This document shows, one piece after another, positions 15,436 through 25,480 of a stretch of DNA of 64,000 nt. Origin of the DNA: an uncultured Bacteroidales bacterium. Its GTDB lineage: Bacteria; Bacteroidota; Bacteroidia; Bacteroidales; F082. The stretch lies in assembly GCA_937902805.1 (NCBI GenBank), contig CALEMB010000104.1:1-64000 (forward strand). The letters are read 5' to 3'. Each line of letters opens with the position of its first letter. The first letter of the stretch is position 1. The translations under genes and the position numbers were made by a program. The notes below the pieces were generated by a model, which was not told the DNA's origin, did no database searches, and saw only the letters and a program-made list of their open reading frames with translations.

Positions 15436-18400
15436 ATGAAAAAGAAAGTATTTTCTTTGATGATGACGCTTTTGCTCGCCTTTATGGGCGTGGCAAGAGC
15501 GGACGAACTGACCGTAAACGATGGTGAAGCTACCAACGCTTACGTGCCAGTGTACGGCTTCTATGCCGACGCTTACCTGAAGTGTGAGTTCGTCCAACCC
15601 GCTGCTGATCTCGCCGACATGAACGGTGCGACCATCAACGGTTTGACGTTCTACGCTTCAAATTCGAGCGTAAGCTGGGGTAATGCCATGTTCGAGGTCT
15701 TCCTGACCGAAGTGGGCAGCACAACCCTCAACAATTTCGTTGGTGACGGTACTATCGTCTATCAAGGTGCAATGAGCATCGTTAATGGCGAAATGAGCGT
15801 CACGTTCTCAACGCCTTACACCTACAATGGCGGCAACCTGCTCGTCGGTGTGTACAACATCGCCGAAGGTAGCTATGTCAGCTGCTCATGGTATGGTGTG
15901 TCCGCTGACGGTGCTTCTGTGCAAGGCTACAGCTACAGCGACCTTAGCTCGATTAGCGCCTCTCAGCGTAACTTCCTGCCTAAGATGACCTTCGACTACA
16001 CTCCTGCTGGTGGCCAAGGCGGCGAAACTGTTGAAGTGACGATTGGTGATCCTACCGCCACTACGACGAATGCGTACCTGCCTGGGTACACCCTGTACGA
16101 TTATGCGATTTCTCAGCAGATTTACACTGCTGACGAAATCGGTGTGGGCGGTACGATCAACACACTCACGATGTGGCTGAAGAACAGCTCCAGCTACGCT
16201 CGCAACATCAATGTTTACATGAAGGAAGTGAGCGAAAGCACGTTTGCCAGCAACACCTCATGGGTGAGCATGACGGCTGACGACATGGTCGCCTCGTTCA
16301 CTATGAACAATGGCATTACCGAGCCCGTTGAGATGGCTATCGATCTCAGCACGCCTTTCGACTACAGCGGCAACGACAACCTGGTGATTTGCTTCCAGGA
16401 TGTGACTGGTTCGTGGAGCAGCGGCTTGGCTGGTGTCGTGATGGATGCTAACGGCAATCAGGCCATCTATGCCTATCGTGATGGCACTCCTTATGATGTT
16501 GCCGCTCCTGGTGTGAACGGTACCTTATTGACAACCAAGAACGTTGTGAGACTGAGCATCACCACCGGCGGCGGTGAAAGCGGTGAACCGATTGCCTATG
16601 ATTTCGAATCCGGTATGCAAGGCTGGACCTCCATTGACAACGATGGTGATGGAAACGGCTGGTTCCACAGCTCTCTGAGCGAGACCTATTCTGGCTATGA
16701 CTATACAGGTCTTGGTCACAACGATTCTGATGGCTTCGCTATTTCCCAGTCATACACAGACTATGACGGAGCCGTTGATGCCGACAACTATCTGGTTTCT
16801 CCCCAGAAGTACACCATGGTTGGCAACTCCTCTATCAATTTCTTCTTTGACTATGCCAACGACAACTATCCCGATTTCTTTGAGGTTTGCGTGGCTACGG
16901 TCGACAATCCTACCGCCAGTGACTTCACTGCAATTTGGGATGTCGATTTGAGAAGCAATGCTGCAAAGACCCAAGTCCGTCATAACAACGACCGTTATGA
17001 GAACTGGCGTGAAGTCACTGTTGACCTGAGCGCTTACGCTGGTCAGGATGTGTGGATTGCTTTCCACCACCAAGATTATGACGAGTATGAGGTTTGGATT
17101 GACGATGTCACCGTCATTGCCGCAGTCCCTGAAGTCAATTATATCGATATCGTTGAAATCAACGACTTCGAGGCTCCCGTTTGGGGACAACAAGTCACCC
17201 AAAACGTGACCATCCCTGAGGATGCCAACTACAGCCTCTTGGTTGCCGCATGGTTCTCATATCCTCACGGCATGTTGCCCCCAGCCCGTGAGATGAACCC
17301 CGATCCTATCTACAACCTTTCTGATAGTGATTACGTTTGGGGATTCAATTTGGTTCCCAATGAGGGTTATGCATTCAGCCCCGCCTTGGAGGCTTACATC
17401 AATGGTTCAGCAGACAATGTCTTACTAGCTATTATTGTTACTCCGGATATGGCTCAAGAGTTTCCTGAGTTCCCGGCGGGTAGTGTTGTGATTTATACCT
17501 ACGCGTACTACACCTATGAAGAAGGTCTGCACACCCTGTCGACTTATGGCGTGGGTGATAATGCCTACGAAAGCGTTGACCGTCTCCTCATCGAGCGTCC
17601 TAACGGCGCTTGGATGGAGCCTTATCACTTCCAACTCTACAACGACGGCACTGAAGACGTTGAGGTGGTCCTGATCGACTTCCTGCACAACAACGGCTAC
17701 TTCAGCATGGCTGAGGGCACTGAGTATCCCTTCACCGTGGCCGCCACCGGTCGCCCCGGCGTTGACCTCTACATCAACACCAACACCGACTGGACCGACA
17801 CCGAGGAACTGAACAGCCTGCTGGCCGTGAACACCAGCGAGCGCAGCACGCACCTCTATCAGATTGTCGCTGCTCCTTACCAGCCCTATTGCCCGGATGT
17901 GGTCGAAACGGCTTACGAGCTCGGCACTGTGAACGATGGCTTCACCTGGAGCGAGTACATGTCTGAGATTTGGGACGGTCCCGCTGAGATGGAACTCCAC
18001 GCCAACTACGACCTGCCCGACTACGAAGAGAACATTCCTGACGGCTACGATGCCGTGATGAAGTTCACGGTCGACCACCCGATGAACCTCAACGCCCGCG
18101 TGGTGGAAGGTTACGAAAACGGTAAGGTGGCCCTCTATCGTGCTGACTTCGACGGCGAAGGTGGCCCGATGGCTACCAACAACTACACCGGTCGCCCGAT
18201 GAGCGGCAGCGGTGGTGGCGCCACTGGCGGCAGCTTCGAGGCTGTGATTGGTAATGTGGAAAGCAACACTACGAGTGGTTATGTGCCTTTCTACACCTTA
18301 TATAATTATAGCATCTCCGAGTCCCTCTACCTGGCTTCCGAACTGACGGCTGCTAGTATTACCACTGCCCCGATGACGAGCTTGAGCTGGTATGCCACCA

Positions 18401-21400
18401 ATGCTCCTGGTTACGAGCAGCAAGGCATCAGCATCTGGATGGCCAACGTGAGCGATGCGGCTTTGACCTCTACTTCTCACACCGTGAGCGGCATGACCCT
18501 CGTCTACACGGGCTCCATGACTCCTCAGATTGGCTGGAACGAGTTCGCCTTCAACCAAGGCAGCTTCGCTTGGGACGGCCAAAGCAACGTGCTGATTTTG
18601 GTGCAGCGCAACAACGGCACTTGGAACAGCACAGTTTATTGGACCAACGAAAATGTTGGCTTCGCTGCCACCACTTACGAGTACCAAGACAGCGGTGCTT
18701 ATAATGTCAATACTCCTAACAGTGTTTACACTTCCAACAACCGTCCTGTCATTACCATGAAGGGTGGCAACCGTATGGTTACTGATAGAGTCAAACGCGG
18801 CGATAGAGCTACTGCAACCGTCAATCCTCATCTTATTGCAACTCGCTCTGGTCAACAGAATCGTTCGGGCATGACCGATTGGAGAAATGCCTTCCGTGGT
18901 TCAACTGCCTATGGCATTTGTGTTTATAATGATGGTTCTCTTGATTATGGTATCAACCAGTTTGATATCGACAATCTGGCAGGAGCCACCGTCATCAACA
19001 GCTACGATGGTATTGGCGGTATGGTCTATAACCCCAACAATAGCCATTTCTATGTGAGTGACTATTCTAATAGTATGCTTTATGAAGTTGATGCTGACGG
19101 CAACGTCCTGAATACGGTGGGAACCGATTATGCTATTGTCAGCTTGGCTTGGGACCAAACCACCAACACCTTGTACAGCATGGATAGTTATAGCTGGTTG
19201 AACATCACCGATCCTACCACTGGTGAGATGACCGACATTGACGCTCTCAGCAATACTGACGTCATGTGCATCACGGCCAATGCCAACGGTCAACTCTTCG
19301 GCGTGCTTTATGGTGACACCAGCGCCCTTGTTTCGATTGACAAGACCGATGCCACTGTTACTACAATTTGCACGTTGAATGCAGGTTGCAACTATGCACA
19401 AAGCATGGCCTTCGACATGAATGACAACAAGCTCTACTGGGCTCAGTGCTATGATGATAGCAATTTGTACGAGATCAATCCTACCACTGGTGCTTTGACT
19501 CTGAAGGCTGCCAACACCAGCGAGATCTGCGGTCTCTGCATCCCTGCTGTTGCAACACCTACTCCGGTCGATCCCGATCAGCCTGTGGTTGGTGAATTCC
19601 ACTACTGGAGCGCCGGTCCTGTCATCACCGACCTGAACGTGTTGCCTGGCACCTACTACCTGGTTGCTTCTTCAACCGAAGAGGACTTCGAAGTTGAGTT
19701 CGGCATCAGCGAACTTCCTTGCCCCGAAAAGGCTCTGGTTGCCTCGCCCGTCGACAATGCTAGTAACCTCGATCCTGAAGGCATCGTCCTGAGATGGGCC
19801 CTCAGCCCCGACTGCGTCCAGTATCGCCTCGTCTTCGGCAGCACCTACTGGCCGGACGATGAGCCGAACCACCCGCAGACCATCATCACCAATTGGAGCA
19901 GCGACCTTGCCGAGAGCTATGCTCTGCCCGATCTGTGGAACAACACCAACTACTTCTGGCGCATCGACCAACGCACCGGCCTCAGCGATGAGAATCCTGG
20001 TTGCGTCACCACTGGCGACGTCTGGGGATTCACCACTCACCTCAGAGCGCCTCAGAACCTCCGTGCCAATGACGAGACCATCTTCGAAGATGAGCCTCTC
20101 ACTCTGACTTGGAACCCGATCGTCGACCGTACCTATCGTCGTTATCGCATCTACATGGATGGTGAGTTATATTACCAAACTCAACCGAACCCCGACCCGA
20201 CGGCACAAACTTCCTATACGATTCCTGGTGGAACCCTGGAATACAACATGGATGGCTATAACTTCTATGTCACCGCCGTCTACGACGAAGGCGAATCCGC
20301 CCCGTCCAACGAGGTGAACGTGAAGGTGAGCGGCTACAGCAACGCTACGGGCATCAACGGTTATGCCTACGAGCAGGACGGCACGACCCCGATCGGTGGC
20401 GTCACCGTCACCATCGAAGGCACCGATGAGTTCGGCGTCCCGCACACCTACACCACCACCACCGGTACCAACGGTTATTACCATCAGGTGGTTTATGCTG
20501 GTAACTACACCATGGCTGTTGCCACGATGGACGGCTACCAGGAGACTGTGACCAACCACACGCTGCCTTTCACTGTGGTTTACAACGGCCAGGTCGACAA
20601 CGTCAACTTTATCATGGATGAGTTGTTCGTCGCTCCCGCACATGTCTGCGCCCAGACCACCTATGTGGAAGGCGTTGAAGGCGACAGCCTGGTGCAAGTG
20701 TGGTGGGACTTCAACTTCTGCGCTGGTGACTATGAGGCTCAGATCGGCAATGGTACCACCACCACTGGCTACATGCCTTTCTACACCTTATATAATAATA
20801 GCCTCGCCACCGCTCTTTATAGAGCTGAAGAATTGGTTGCGGCTGGTGTGACCACCGCCCCGATGACCAGCTTGAGCTGGTATGCCTCCAACACCACTGG
20901 CTATAACCAGCAAGGCATCACCATCTGGATGGCCAACGTGAACGACAATACCGTTTCCACCACTTCACCTCTGACCGCTGGCATGACCAAGGTCTACACC
21001 GGTGCCATGACTCCTGTTGTTGGCTGGAACGAATTCGTCTTCAACGAGGGCGACTTTGAATGGGACGGCGAAAGCAACATCATCATCGTTGTCCAACGCC
21101 TCAATGGTGAATGGAACTCGACTGTGTACTGGAATGGTAGCAACGCTGGCTTCAACGCCATGTCGTATGACTATGACGACTACGAAGTGTACAATGCTGA
21201 GACCAATACCTACAGCATGTCGACCAGCTCCACTCGCCCGAACATCATCATGAAGGGCAACTGCGACCGTGGCGGTGAAGACCTCACTCGTAGCCTGCAC
21301 CACTACAACATCTACCGTACCGACTGCTACAACGACGGTCCTTACAACAGCGACAACACCGTGTTCCTTGCTTCGGCTTGGCGTCCTGACACTTCGTACT

Positions 21401-24400
21401 TCGATGTCCAGTGGCCTCAAGTGCCCGTTGGCGTCTACAAGTATGGCGTGAGCGCTGTGTATGCCGGCAACTATGACGGCAACCCGAACAACCCGCGCGT
21501 CGACTATCCGTTCGAACCTCGTGAGAGCGAAATCGTGTGGCACAACATGTGCTCGCCCTGCATCGACAAGGATATGTACCTCGAGAATGAAGTCACCGTC
21601 AACGTGGTGCTGAACAGCGCCGACAGCCCGGAGGGCGTCCAGGTGAGCTTCGAGAACCTGAATCCTGGTGAGCAGGTCAACCATCCTCAGGCTGGTGTCA
21701 CGCTCGACCAGACCGGTTACTATGTGTTCCCGCGCTTCCGCAAGGGTGACTACCTCGTGACCGTTGGCTTGCCCGGCTACGAGACCATCCAAGTTACTGA
21801 GTCCATCTGGGAACCCACCGACCTCCGCTATGTGCTGATCGAAATCATCTGCAAGGTCCAGAACCTCTACGTGAGCCGTACCGGTTGGGCCATGTGGGAT
21901 CCTCAGGCTCCGTGCCCGGGCGGTGTTGAACCTGGCCCGACTCCTGGTCCTGGCGGCGATGCCACAAGCTTCACCGAAGGCTTCGAAGGCGGCCTGAACG
22001 GTTGGAACGTTCTGACTGTGAATGCCGATGGTGGTTCATGGATCCACAGCGACAACAACCTCGGTGGCTATGACTACACCACGCATGCCCACGGCGGCAC
22101 CGGCTTCGCCATGTGCTACTCGTTCGTCGACTACGACGGTGCCTACGACACCGACAGCTACCTCTATACGCCTCAGAAGTATGACATTGTGAATGGTTCG
22201 ACCTTGACCTTCTGGGCCGACAACGCCAATGACAGCTATCCTGAGAGCTTCTCGGTCTGCGTCTCCACTGCTGACACCCCGACCGCCAGTAGCTTTACGC
22301 AGGTTTGGAGTGGCGCAGCCAAGGCCAACGGCAATGCTAAGGCCAATGTCCGCCACGATGCCAACCGTTATGACAACTGGCGTTCACACAGCGTCGACCT
22401 GAGCGCCTACGCAGGCCAGAGCGTGTATATCGCCTTCCACGATGTGAACTATGACATGTACGAAGTCTGGATCGACGATGTCGCCCTGACTACTGGCCGC
22501 GCTGTCGCTGAAGAGCGTCACCTCGAAGGCTACAAGATCATGTGCACGAGCATCGACGGCGAGCCTATCTTCAACCACAACACCGTTGCTGAGCAGCCGT
22601 TCTGCCAGTTGGCCACTGACCAACTCGTTGAGGGCGAAACCTACATCTGCAAGGTTGCCGCCATCTACAGCACCGGCATGAGCGAATACGAAGAGGTTGC
22701 ATGGCAATACGGTTCTTGCGAAAGCTACGCTGGCACCGTCAACGGCCTGGCCGTTGAAGGCAGCACCATCAGCTGGGATTATCCTGGCGGCCAACCTGGT
22801 CCTGGTCCTGAGCCGGGTCAAGGTTCCTCGTTCAACGTCGACTTCGAAGGCGGCCTGCCGGAAGGCTGGACCACCATCGACGGCAACAACGACGGTTACA
22901 CCTGGACGGCCACCAGCGCCATCCCGACGACTTGGACGTACTATGCAGGCATGACGCTTGACTGGTACCACAGCGGCACCGATGCTATGTGCAGCGGTTC
23001 CTACATCAATGGTGTGGGTGCCATCACTCCTAACGACTACCTCGTTTCACCTCTGGTGACCCTCGTCAACGGCTCACAACTCAGCTTCTGGGTTGCTGCC
23101 ACTGACGCCAGCTATCCTGCCGACCACTTCGGCGTGTTCGTCTCCGACGACGCCAACACCTGGACTTCGGTCCAAGAGTGGACGCTGACGGGCAAGAAGT
23201 CCGGCGTGTTTGGTCCTTGGTCACAGGCTGCCCCGAAGGCTACTGCCGTGGCTGGTGACCGTGCCTCGCGCGATGGCGAAGGCCTCAGAATCGGCACCTG
23301 GTACAACTACACCGTTGACCTGAGCGCCTACGCTGGCCAGAAGTATGTGGCCTTCCGCCACTTCAACTGCAACGACCAGTACATCATGTGCCTGGACGAC
23401 GTGACCTTGACTGCTGGTGCAAAGGCTGGCAACCGCGACTACCTGCAATACAGCACCGAAGAATTTGACGGTGGTGTTGGTACCGGCGGTGGTGCCGTGT
23501 ACTGGGGTATCAGATTCCCCGCTGCCGACCTTGCTGCCTATGTTGGCCAGAACCTGACTAAGGTTGGTATCTTCACCGACGTTGATGGCGACTATGGCTG
23601 GACCTATTCCGGCAACTATACTGTTAATGTGTATCTCGGTGGCACGACCGCTCCTGGCACGCTGGTGAGCACTGCCCAAGAGTATGTGCCTGGTGACCTT
23701 GCATGGCACGATATTACGCTGACCACTCCTGTTGCCATCGATGGCACACAAGACCTGTGGCTGACGTTCTACACTGCCGATATTGCCTACCCGATGTCAG
23801 GTTGCACCTATGTTGGCAATTCCAACTCCGACTTCCTGTCACTGGATGGTGTCACTTGGGAGCACTCCACCGACTATGCCCTCGACTACACTTGGATGAT
23901 CCGTGGTACGGTTGAAGGCGGTGTGACGCCTCCTCCGACTCCTGTCGATGGTATCTTGGGTGCCATGATCTTCGTTGACGGCGAATGGGAAGCCTTCGTT
24001 GAGGCTCCGACCAACAGCTACACCTACGAAGGCGACGGCGAGGAAATCTGCGTACGCATCGTTTACGACGGCGTTGCCGAAATGCCTGCCAACAACCTCT
24101 ACTATGCCATGAGCTGCGAAGAGTGCATCGGCGGCCTCGAGCCTGTCTGCGAGCCTGGTGCCCCGATCTACGGCGAAGTCACTGCCGACGACCAAGTCCG
24201 CGTCTACTGGGACAACGAGCCTGGTCCGCAACCTGATGAAGGCGACACGTTTGTGTACGACTTCGAGAACGGTAGCCTCGACGGCCTGCTGCTGATCGAC
24301 AACGACGGCGACGGCTACAACTGGCTTGCCAACACTTCGTTCGGTGGCCACAATGGTTCGACCGGTATCATCTACTCTCAGAGCTACGACAACAACTTCG

Positions 24401-25224
24401 GAGCCTTGACTCCCGACAACTACATCGTGTTCCCGCAGAGCAACATCGCCAACGGTTCGACCTTCAGCTTCTGGGCTTGCGGTCAGGATGCCAGCTGGGC
24501 CAGCGAGCACTTCGGTGTCGCTGTCTCCACGACGGGTACCAACGCCTCCGACTTCACGACGATCGCTGAATGGACGATGACCGCGAAGGGCACGAAGGCT
24601 GTCCGCGACGGCCGCGACCAGGGCAACTGGTACAACTACACGGTTGACCTGAGCGACTATGCCGGCATGCCGGTCTACATCGCCATCCGCCACTTCAACA
24701 GCACTGACATGTTCTACCTCGACGTGGACGACGTTGAGCTGGGTATCGCCAACAAGGGCAACCGCGACGGCATCATCGGCTACAACATCTACCGTTCTGA
24801 GGACAACGTTGACTACGCTCTGATTGCCAGCGTTCCTGGCACAGCCACCGAATACATCGACAATCCTGGCGAAGGCACGTTCTACTACCAGGTGACCGCT
24901 GTGTATGCCAACTGCGAATCCGAACCCGCCATCTCTGGCGAGAACCCGGATGTCAACTACGTCATGGTTGGCCGCACCGGCATCGGCGAGAACAGCGCCA
25001 ACGTGAACCTCTTCCCGAACCCGACGAAGGGTAACGTGACCATCCAGGCCATGAACATGCACCGCATCACTGTGGTGAGCGTCCTCGGCCAGGTCGTGTT
25101 CGACACTGAGCTTGATCAAGATGAATACATCCTGAACATGGCCAAGTTCAACACGGGTATGTACATGGTCCGCGTCTACACCGACGAAGGTGTGACGGTG
25201 AAGCGTGTCACTGTGCTGCACTAA
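15436..25224 (+). CDS. Giant T9SS-secreted multidomain adhesin, gingipain/HagA-adhesin-like
   Basis: A 3262-residue cell-surface protein. Signal peptide 1-22 (ends MGVARA). Modules by eye: five copies of a beta-rich module with 'Y.P.YTLY.Y..S..LY...E' (about 24-198, 199-381, 934-1113, 1765-1945, and a divergent one at 2668-2830); four cleaved-adhesin/jelly-roll modules starting DFESGMQGW, GFEGGLNGW, DFEGGLPEGW and DFENGSLDG (about 385, 2178, 2464, 2938); a propeller-like stretch (1150-1375); FN3-like domains (about 1430, 1540, 3115); and carboxypeptidase-regulatory-like domains (about 1635, 2035). It ends with a type A T9SS sorting domain (NLFPNPTKGNVTI ... VKRVTVLH, from about 3190). It probably binds host glycans or proteins or other bacteria. 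No protease domain is visible. A terminator follows at 25285. Confidence 0.9.
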   Translation: MKKKVFSLMMTLLLAFMGVARADELTVNDGEATNAYVPVYGFYADAYLKCEFVQPAADLADMNGATINGLTFYASNSSVSWGNAMFEVFLTEVGSTTLNNFVGDGTIVYQGAMSIVNGEMSVTFSTPYTYNGGNLLVGVYNIAEGSYVSCSWYGVSADGASVQGYSYSDLSSISASQRNFLPKMTFDYTPAGGQGGETVEVTIGDPTATTTNAYLPGYTLYDYAISQQIYTADEIGVGGTINTLTMWLKNSSSYARNINVYMKEVSESTFASNTSWVSMTADDMVASFTMNNGITEPVEMAIDLSTPFDYSGNDNLVICFQDVTGSWSSGLAGVVMDANGNQAIYAYRDGTPYDVAAPGVNGTLLTTKNVVRLSITTGGGESGEPIAYDFESGMQGWTSIDNDGDGNGWFHSSLSETYSGYDYTGLGHNDSDGFAISQSYTDYDGAVDADNYLVSPQKYTMVGNSSINFFFDYANDNYPDFFEVCVATVDNPTASDFTAIWDVDLRSNAAKTQVRHNNDRYENWREVTVDLSAYAGQDVWIAFHHQDYDEYEVWIDDVTVIAAVPEVNYIDIVEINDFEAPVWGQQVTQNVTIPEDANYSLLVAAWFSYPHGMLPPAREMNPDPIYNLSDSDYVWGFNLVPNEGYAFSPALEAYINGSADNVLLAIIVTPDMAQEFPEFPAGSVVIYTYAYYTYEEGLHTLSTYGVGDNAYESVDRLLIERPNGAWMEPYHFQLYNDGTEDVEVVLIDFLHNNGYFSMAEGTEYPFTVAATGRPGVDLYINTNTDWTDTEELNSLLAVNTSERSTHLYQIVAAPYQPYCPDVVETAYELGTVNDGFTWSEYMSEIWDGPAEMELHANYDLPDYEENIPDGYDAVMKFTVDHPMNLNARVVEGYENGKVALYRADFDGEGGPMATNNYTGRPMSGSGGGATGGSFEAVIGNVESNTTSGYVPFYTLYNYSISESLYLASELTAASITTAPMTSLSWYATNAPGYEQQGISIWMANVSDAALTSTSHTVSGMTLVYTGSMTPQIGWNEFAFNQGSFAWDGQSNVLILVQRNNGTWNSTVYWTNENVGFAATTYEYQDSGAYNVNTPNSVYTSNNRPVITMKGGNRMVTDRVKRGDRATATVNPHLIATRSGQQNRSGMTDWRNAFRGSTAYGICVYNDGSLDYGINQFDIDNLAGATVINSYDGIGGMVYNPNNSHFYVSDYSNSMLYEVDADGNVLNTVGTDYAIVSLAWDQTTNTLYSMDSYSWLNITDPTTGEMTDIDALSNTDVMCITANANGQLFGVLYGDTSALVSIDKTDATVTTICTLNAGCNYAQSMAFDMNDNKLYWAQCYDDSNLYEINPTTGALTLKAANTSEICGLCIPAVATPTPVDPDQPVVGEFHYWSAGPVITDLNVLPGTYYLVASSTEEDFEVEFGISELPCPEKALVASPVDNASNLDPEGIVLRWALSPDCVQYRLVFGSTYWPDDEPNHPQTIITNWSSDLAESYALPDLWNNTNYFWRIDQRTGLSDENPGCVTTGDVWGFTTHLRAPQNLRANDETIFEDEPLTLTWNPIVDRTYRRYRIYMDGELYYQTQPNPDPTAQTSYTIPGGTLEYNMDGYNFYVTAVYDEGESAPSNEVNVKVSGYSNATGINGYAYEQDGTTPIGGVTVTIEGTDEFGVPHTYTTTTGTNGYYHQVVYAGNYTMAVATMDGYQETVTNHTLPFTVVYNGQVDNVNFIMDELFVAPAHVCAQTTYVEGVEGDSLVQVWWDFNFCAGDYEAQIGNGTTTTGYMPFYTLYNNSLATALYRAEELVAAGVTTAPMTSLSWYASNTTGYNQQGITIWMANVNDNTVSTTSPLTAGMTKVYTGAMTPVVGWNEFVFNEGDFEWDGESNIIIVVQRLNGEWNSTVYWNGSNAGFNAMSYDYDDYEVYNAETNTYSMSTSSTRPNIIMKGNCDRGGEDLTRSLHHYNIYRTDCYNDGPYNSDNTVFLASAWRPDTSYFDVQWPQVPVGVYKYGVSAVYAGNYDGNPNNPRVDYPFEPRESEIVWHNMCSPCIDKDMYLENEVTVNVVLNSADSPEGVQVSFENLNPGEQVNHPQAGVTLDQTGYYVFPRFRKGDYLVTVGLPGYETIQVTESIWEPTDLRYVLIEIICKVQNLYVSRTGWAMWDPQAPCPGGVEPGPTPGPGGDATSFTEGFEGGLNGWNVLTVNADGGSWIHSDNNLGGYDYTTHAHGGTGFAMCYSFVDYDGAYDTDSYLYTPQKYDIVNGSTLTFWADNANDSYPESFSVCVSTADTPTASSFTQVWSGAAKANGNAKANVRHDANRYDNWRSHSVDLSAYAGQSVYIAFHDVNYDMYEVWIDDVALTTGRAVAEERHLEGYKIMCTSIDGEPIFNHNTVAEQPFCQLATDQLVEGETYICKVAAIYSTGMSEYEEVAWQYGSCESYAGTVNGLAVEGSTISWDYPGGQPGPGPEPGQGSSFNVDFEGGLPEGWTTIDGNNDGYTWTATSAIPTTWTYYAGMTLDWYHSGTDAMCSGSYINGVGAITPNDYLVSPLVTLVNGSQLSFWVAATDASYPADHFGVFVSDDANTWTSVQEWTLTGKKSGVFGPWSQAAPKATAVAGDRASRDGEGLRIGTWYNYTVDLSAYAGQKYVAFRHFNCNDQYIMCLDDVTLTAGAKAGNRDYLQYSTEEFDGGVGTGGGAVYWGIRFPAADLAAYVGQNLTKVGIFTDVDGDYGWTYSGNYTVNVYLGGTTAPGTLVSTAQEYVPGDLAWHDITLTTPVAIDGTQDLWLTFYTADIAYPMSGCTYVGNSNSDFLSLDGVTWEHSTDYALDYTWMIRGTVEGGVTPPPTPVDGILGAMIFVDGEWEAFVEAPTNSYTYEGDGEEICVRIVYDGVAEMPANNLYYAMSCEECIGGLEPVCEPGAPIYGEVTADDQVRVYWDNEPGPQPDEGDTFVYDFENGSLDGLLLIDNDGDGYNWLANTSFGGHNGSTGIIYSQSYDNNFGALTPDNYIVFPQSNIANGSTFSFWACGQDASWASEHFGVAVSTTGTNASDFTTIAEWTMTAKGTKAVRDGRDQGNWYNYTVDLSDYAGMPVYIAIRHFNSTDMFYLDVDDVELGIANKGNRDGIIGYNIYRSEDNVDYALIASVPGTATEYIDNPGEGTFYYQVTAVYANCESEPAISGENPDVNYVMVGRTGIGENSANVNLFPNPTKGNVTIQAMNMHRITVVSVLGQVVFDTELDQDEYILNMAKFNTGMYMVRVYTDEGVTVKRVTVLH

Positions 25225-25236
25225 TTGATTGGTTAT

Positions 25237-25266
25237 TGTAGAGACGGTGTGCACACCGTCTCTACA
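25237..25266. repeat. 30-bp GTAGAGACGGTGTG palindrome, intergenic copy
   Basis: Perfect 30-bp palindrome with TGTAG and CTACA ends, 12 bp after the adhesin stop codon. Its core is identical to the in-gene copies at 6927 and 13833. Confidence 0.9.
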
Positions 25267-25284
25267 GACCAACCGATGAAAATC

Positions 25285-25318
25285 GAAAGGCAATCCTTCG
25301 GGGTTGCCTTTCTTTTTT
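25285..25318 (+). terminator. Rho-independent terminator after the adhesin gene
   Basis: Stem GAAAGGCAA / TTGCCTTTC with a 10-nt loop, followed by TTTTTT. Confidence 0.9.
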
Positions 25319-25338
25319 GTCGCTTCGCGTTCGGACAG

Positions 25339-25440
25339 TCGCTTCGCGTCATTGACTACGTCGAATCTTCGATTTGCGAGGCACGAAGCAATCCATTCTT
25401 TTTTTGCCGCTTCGCGTCATTGCGAGGTACGAAGCAATCC
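25339..25440. repeat. Dispersed TCATTGCGAG/GAAGCAATC repeats, copies 2 and 3
   Basis: Two tandem copies of the repeat at 63-97. The first (25339-25392) is interrupted after TCATTG by a 19-bp insert that contains TCGAATCTTCGA. The second (25408-25440) is intact. Confidence 0.8.
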
Positions 25441-25450
25441 AGCTTTTTTT

Positions 25451-25458
25451 TATTTTTG
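25451..25458 (+). promoter_or_regulatory. Probable -7 box for the ABC exporter
   Basis: TATTTTTG 22 bp before the ATG at 25481. It also helps fix that start. Confidence 0.6.
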
Positions 25459-25480
25459 CCCTTTCAGAAACAACCGTTCT

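Noticed and set aside
23839..25293. Long minus-strand open frame inside the adhesin gene
   Set aside because: Val/Asp/His-rich antisense shadow of the strongly biased adhesin codons; it has no start context and no domain.
25304..25480. N-terminal extension of 59 residues on the ABC exporter
   Set aside because: It translates repeat DNA and precedes the TATTTTTG box at 25451; ATG 25481 gives the normal family length.
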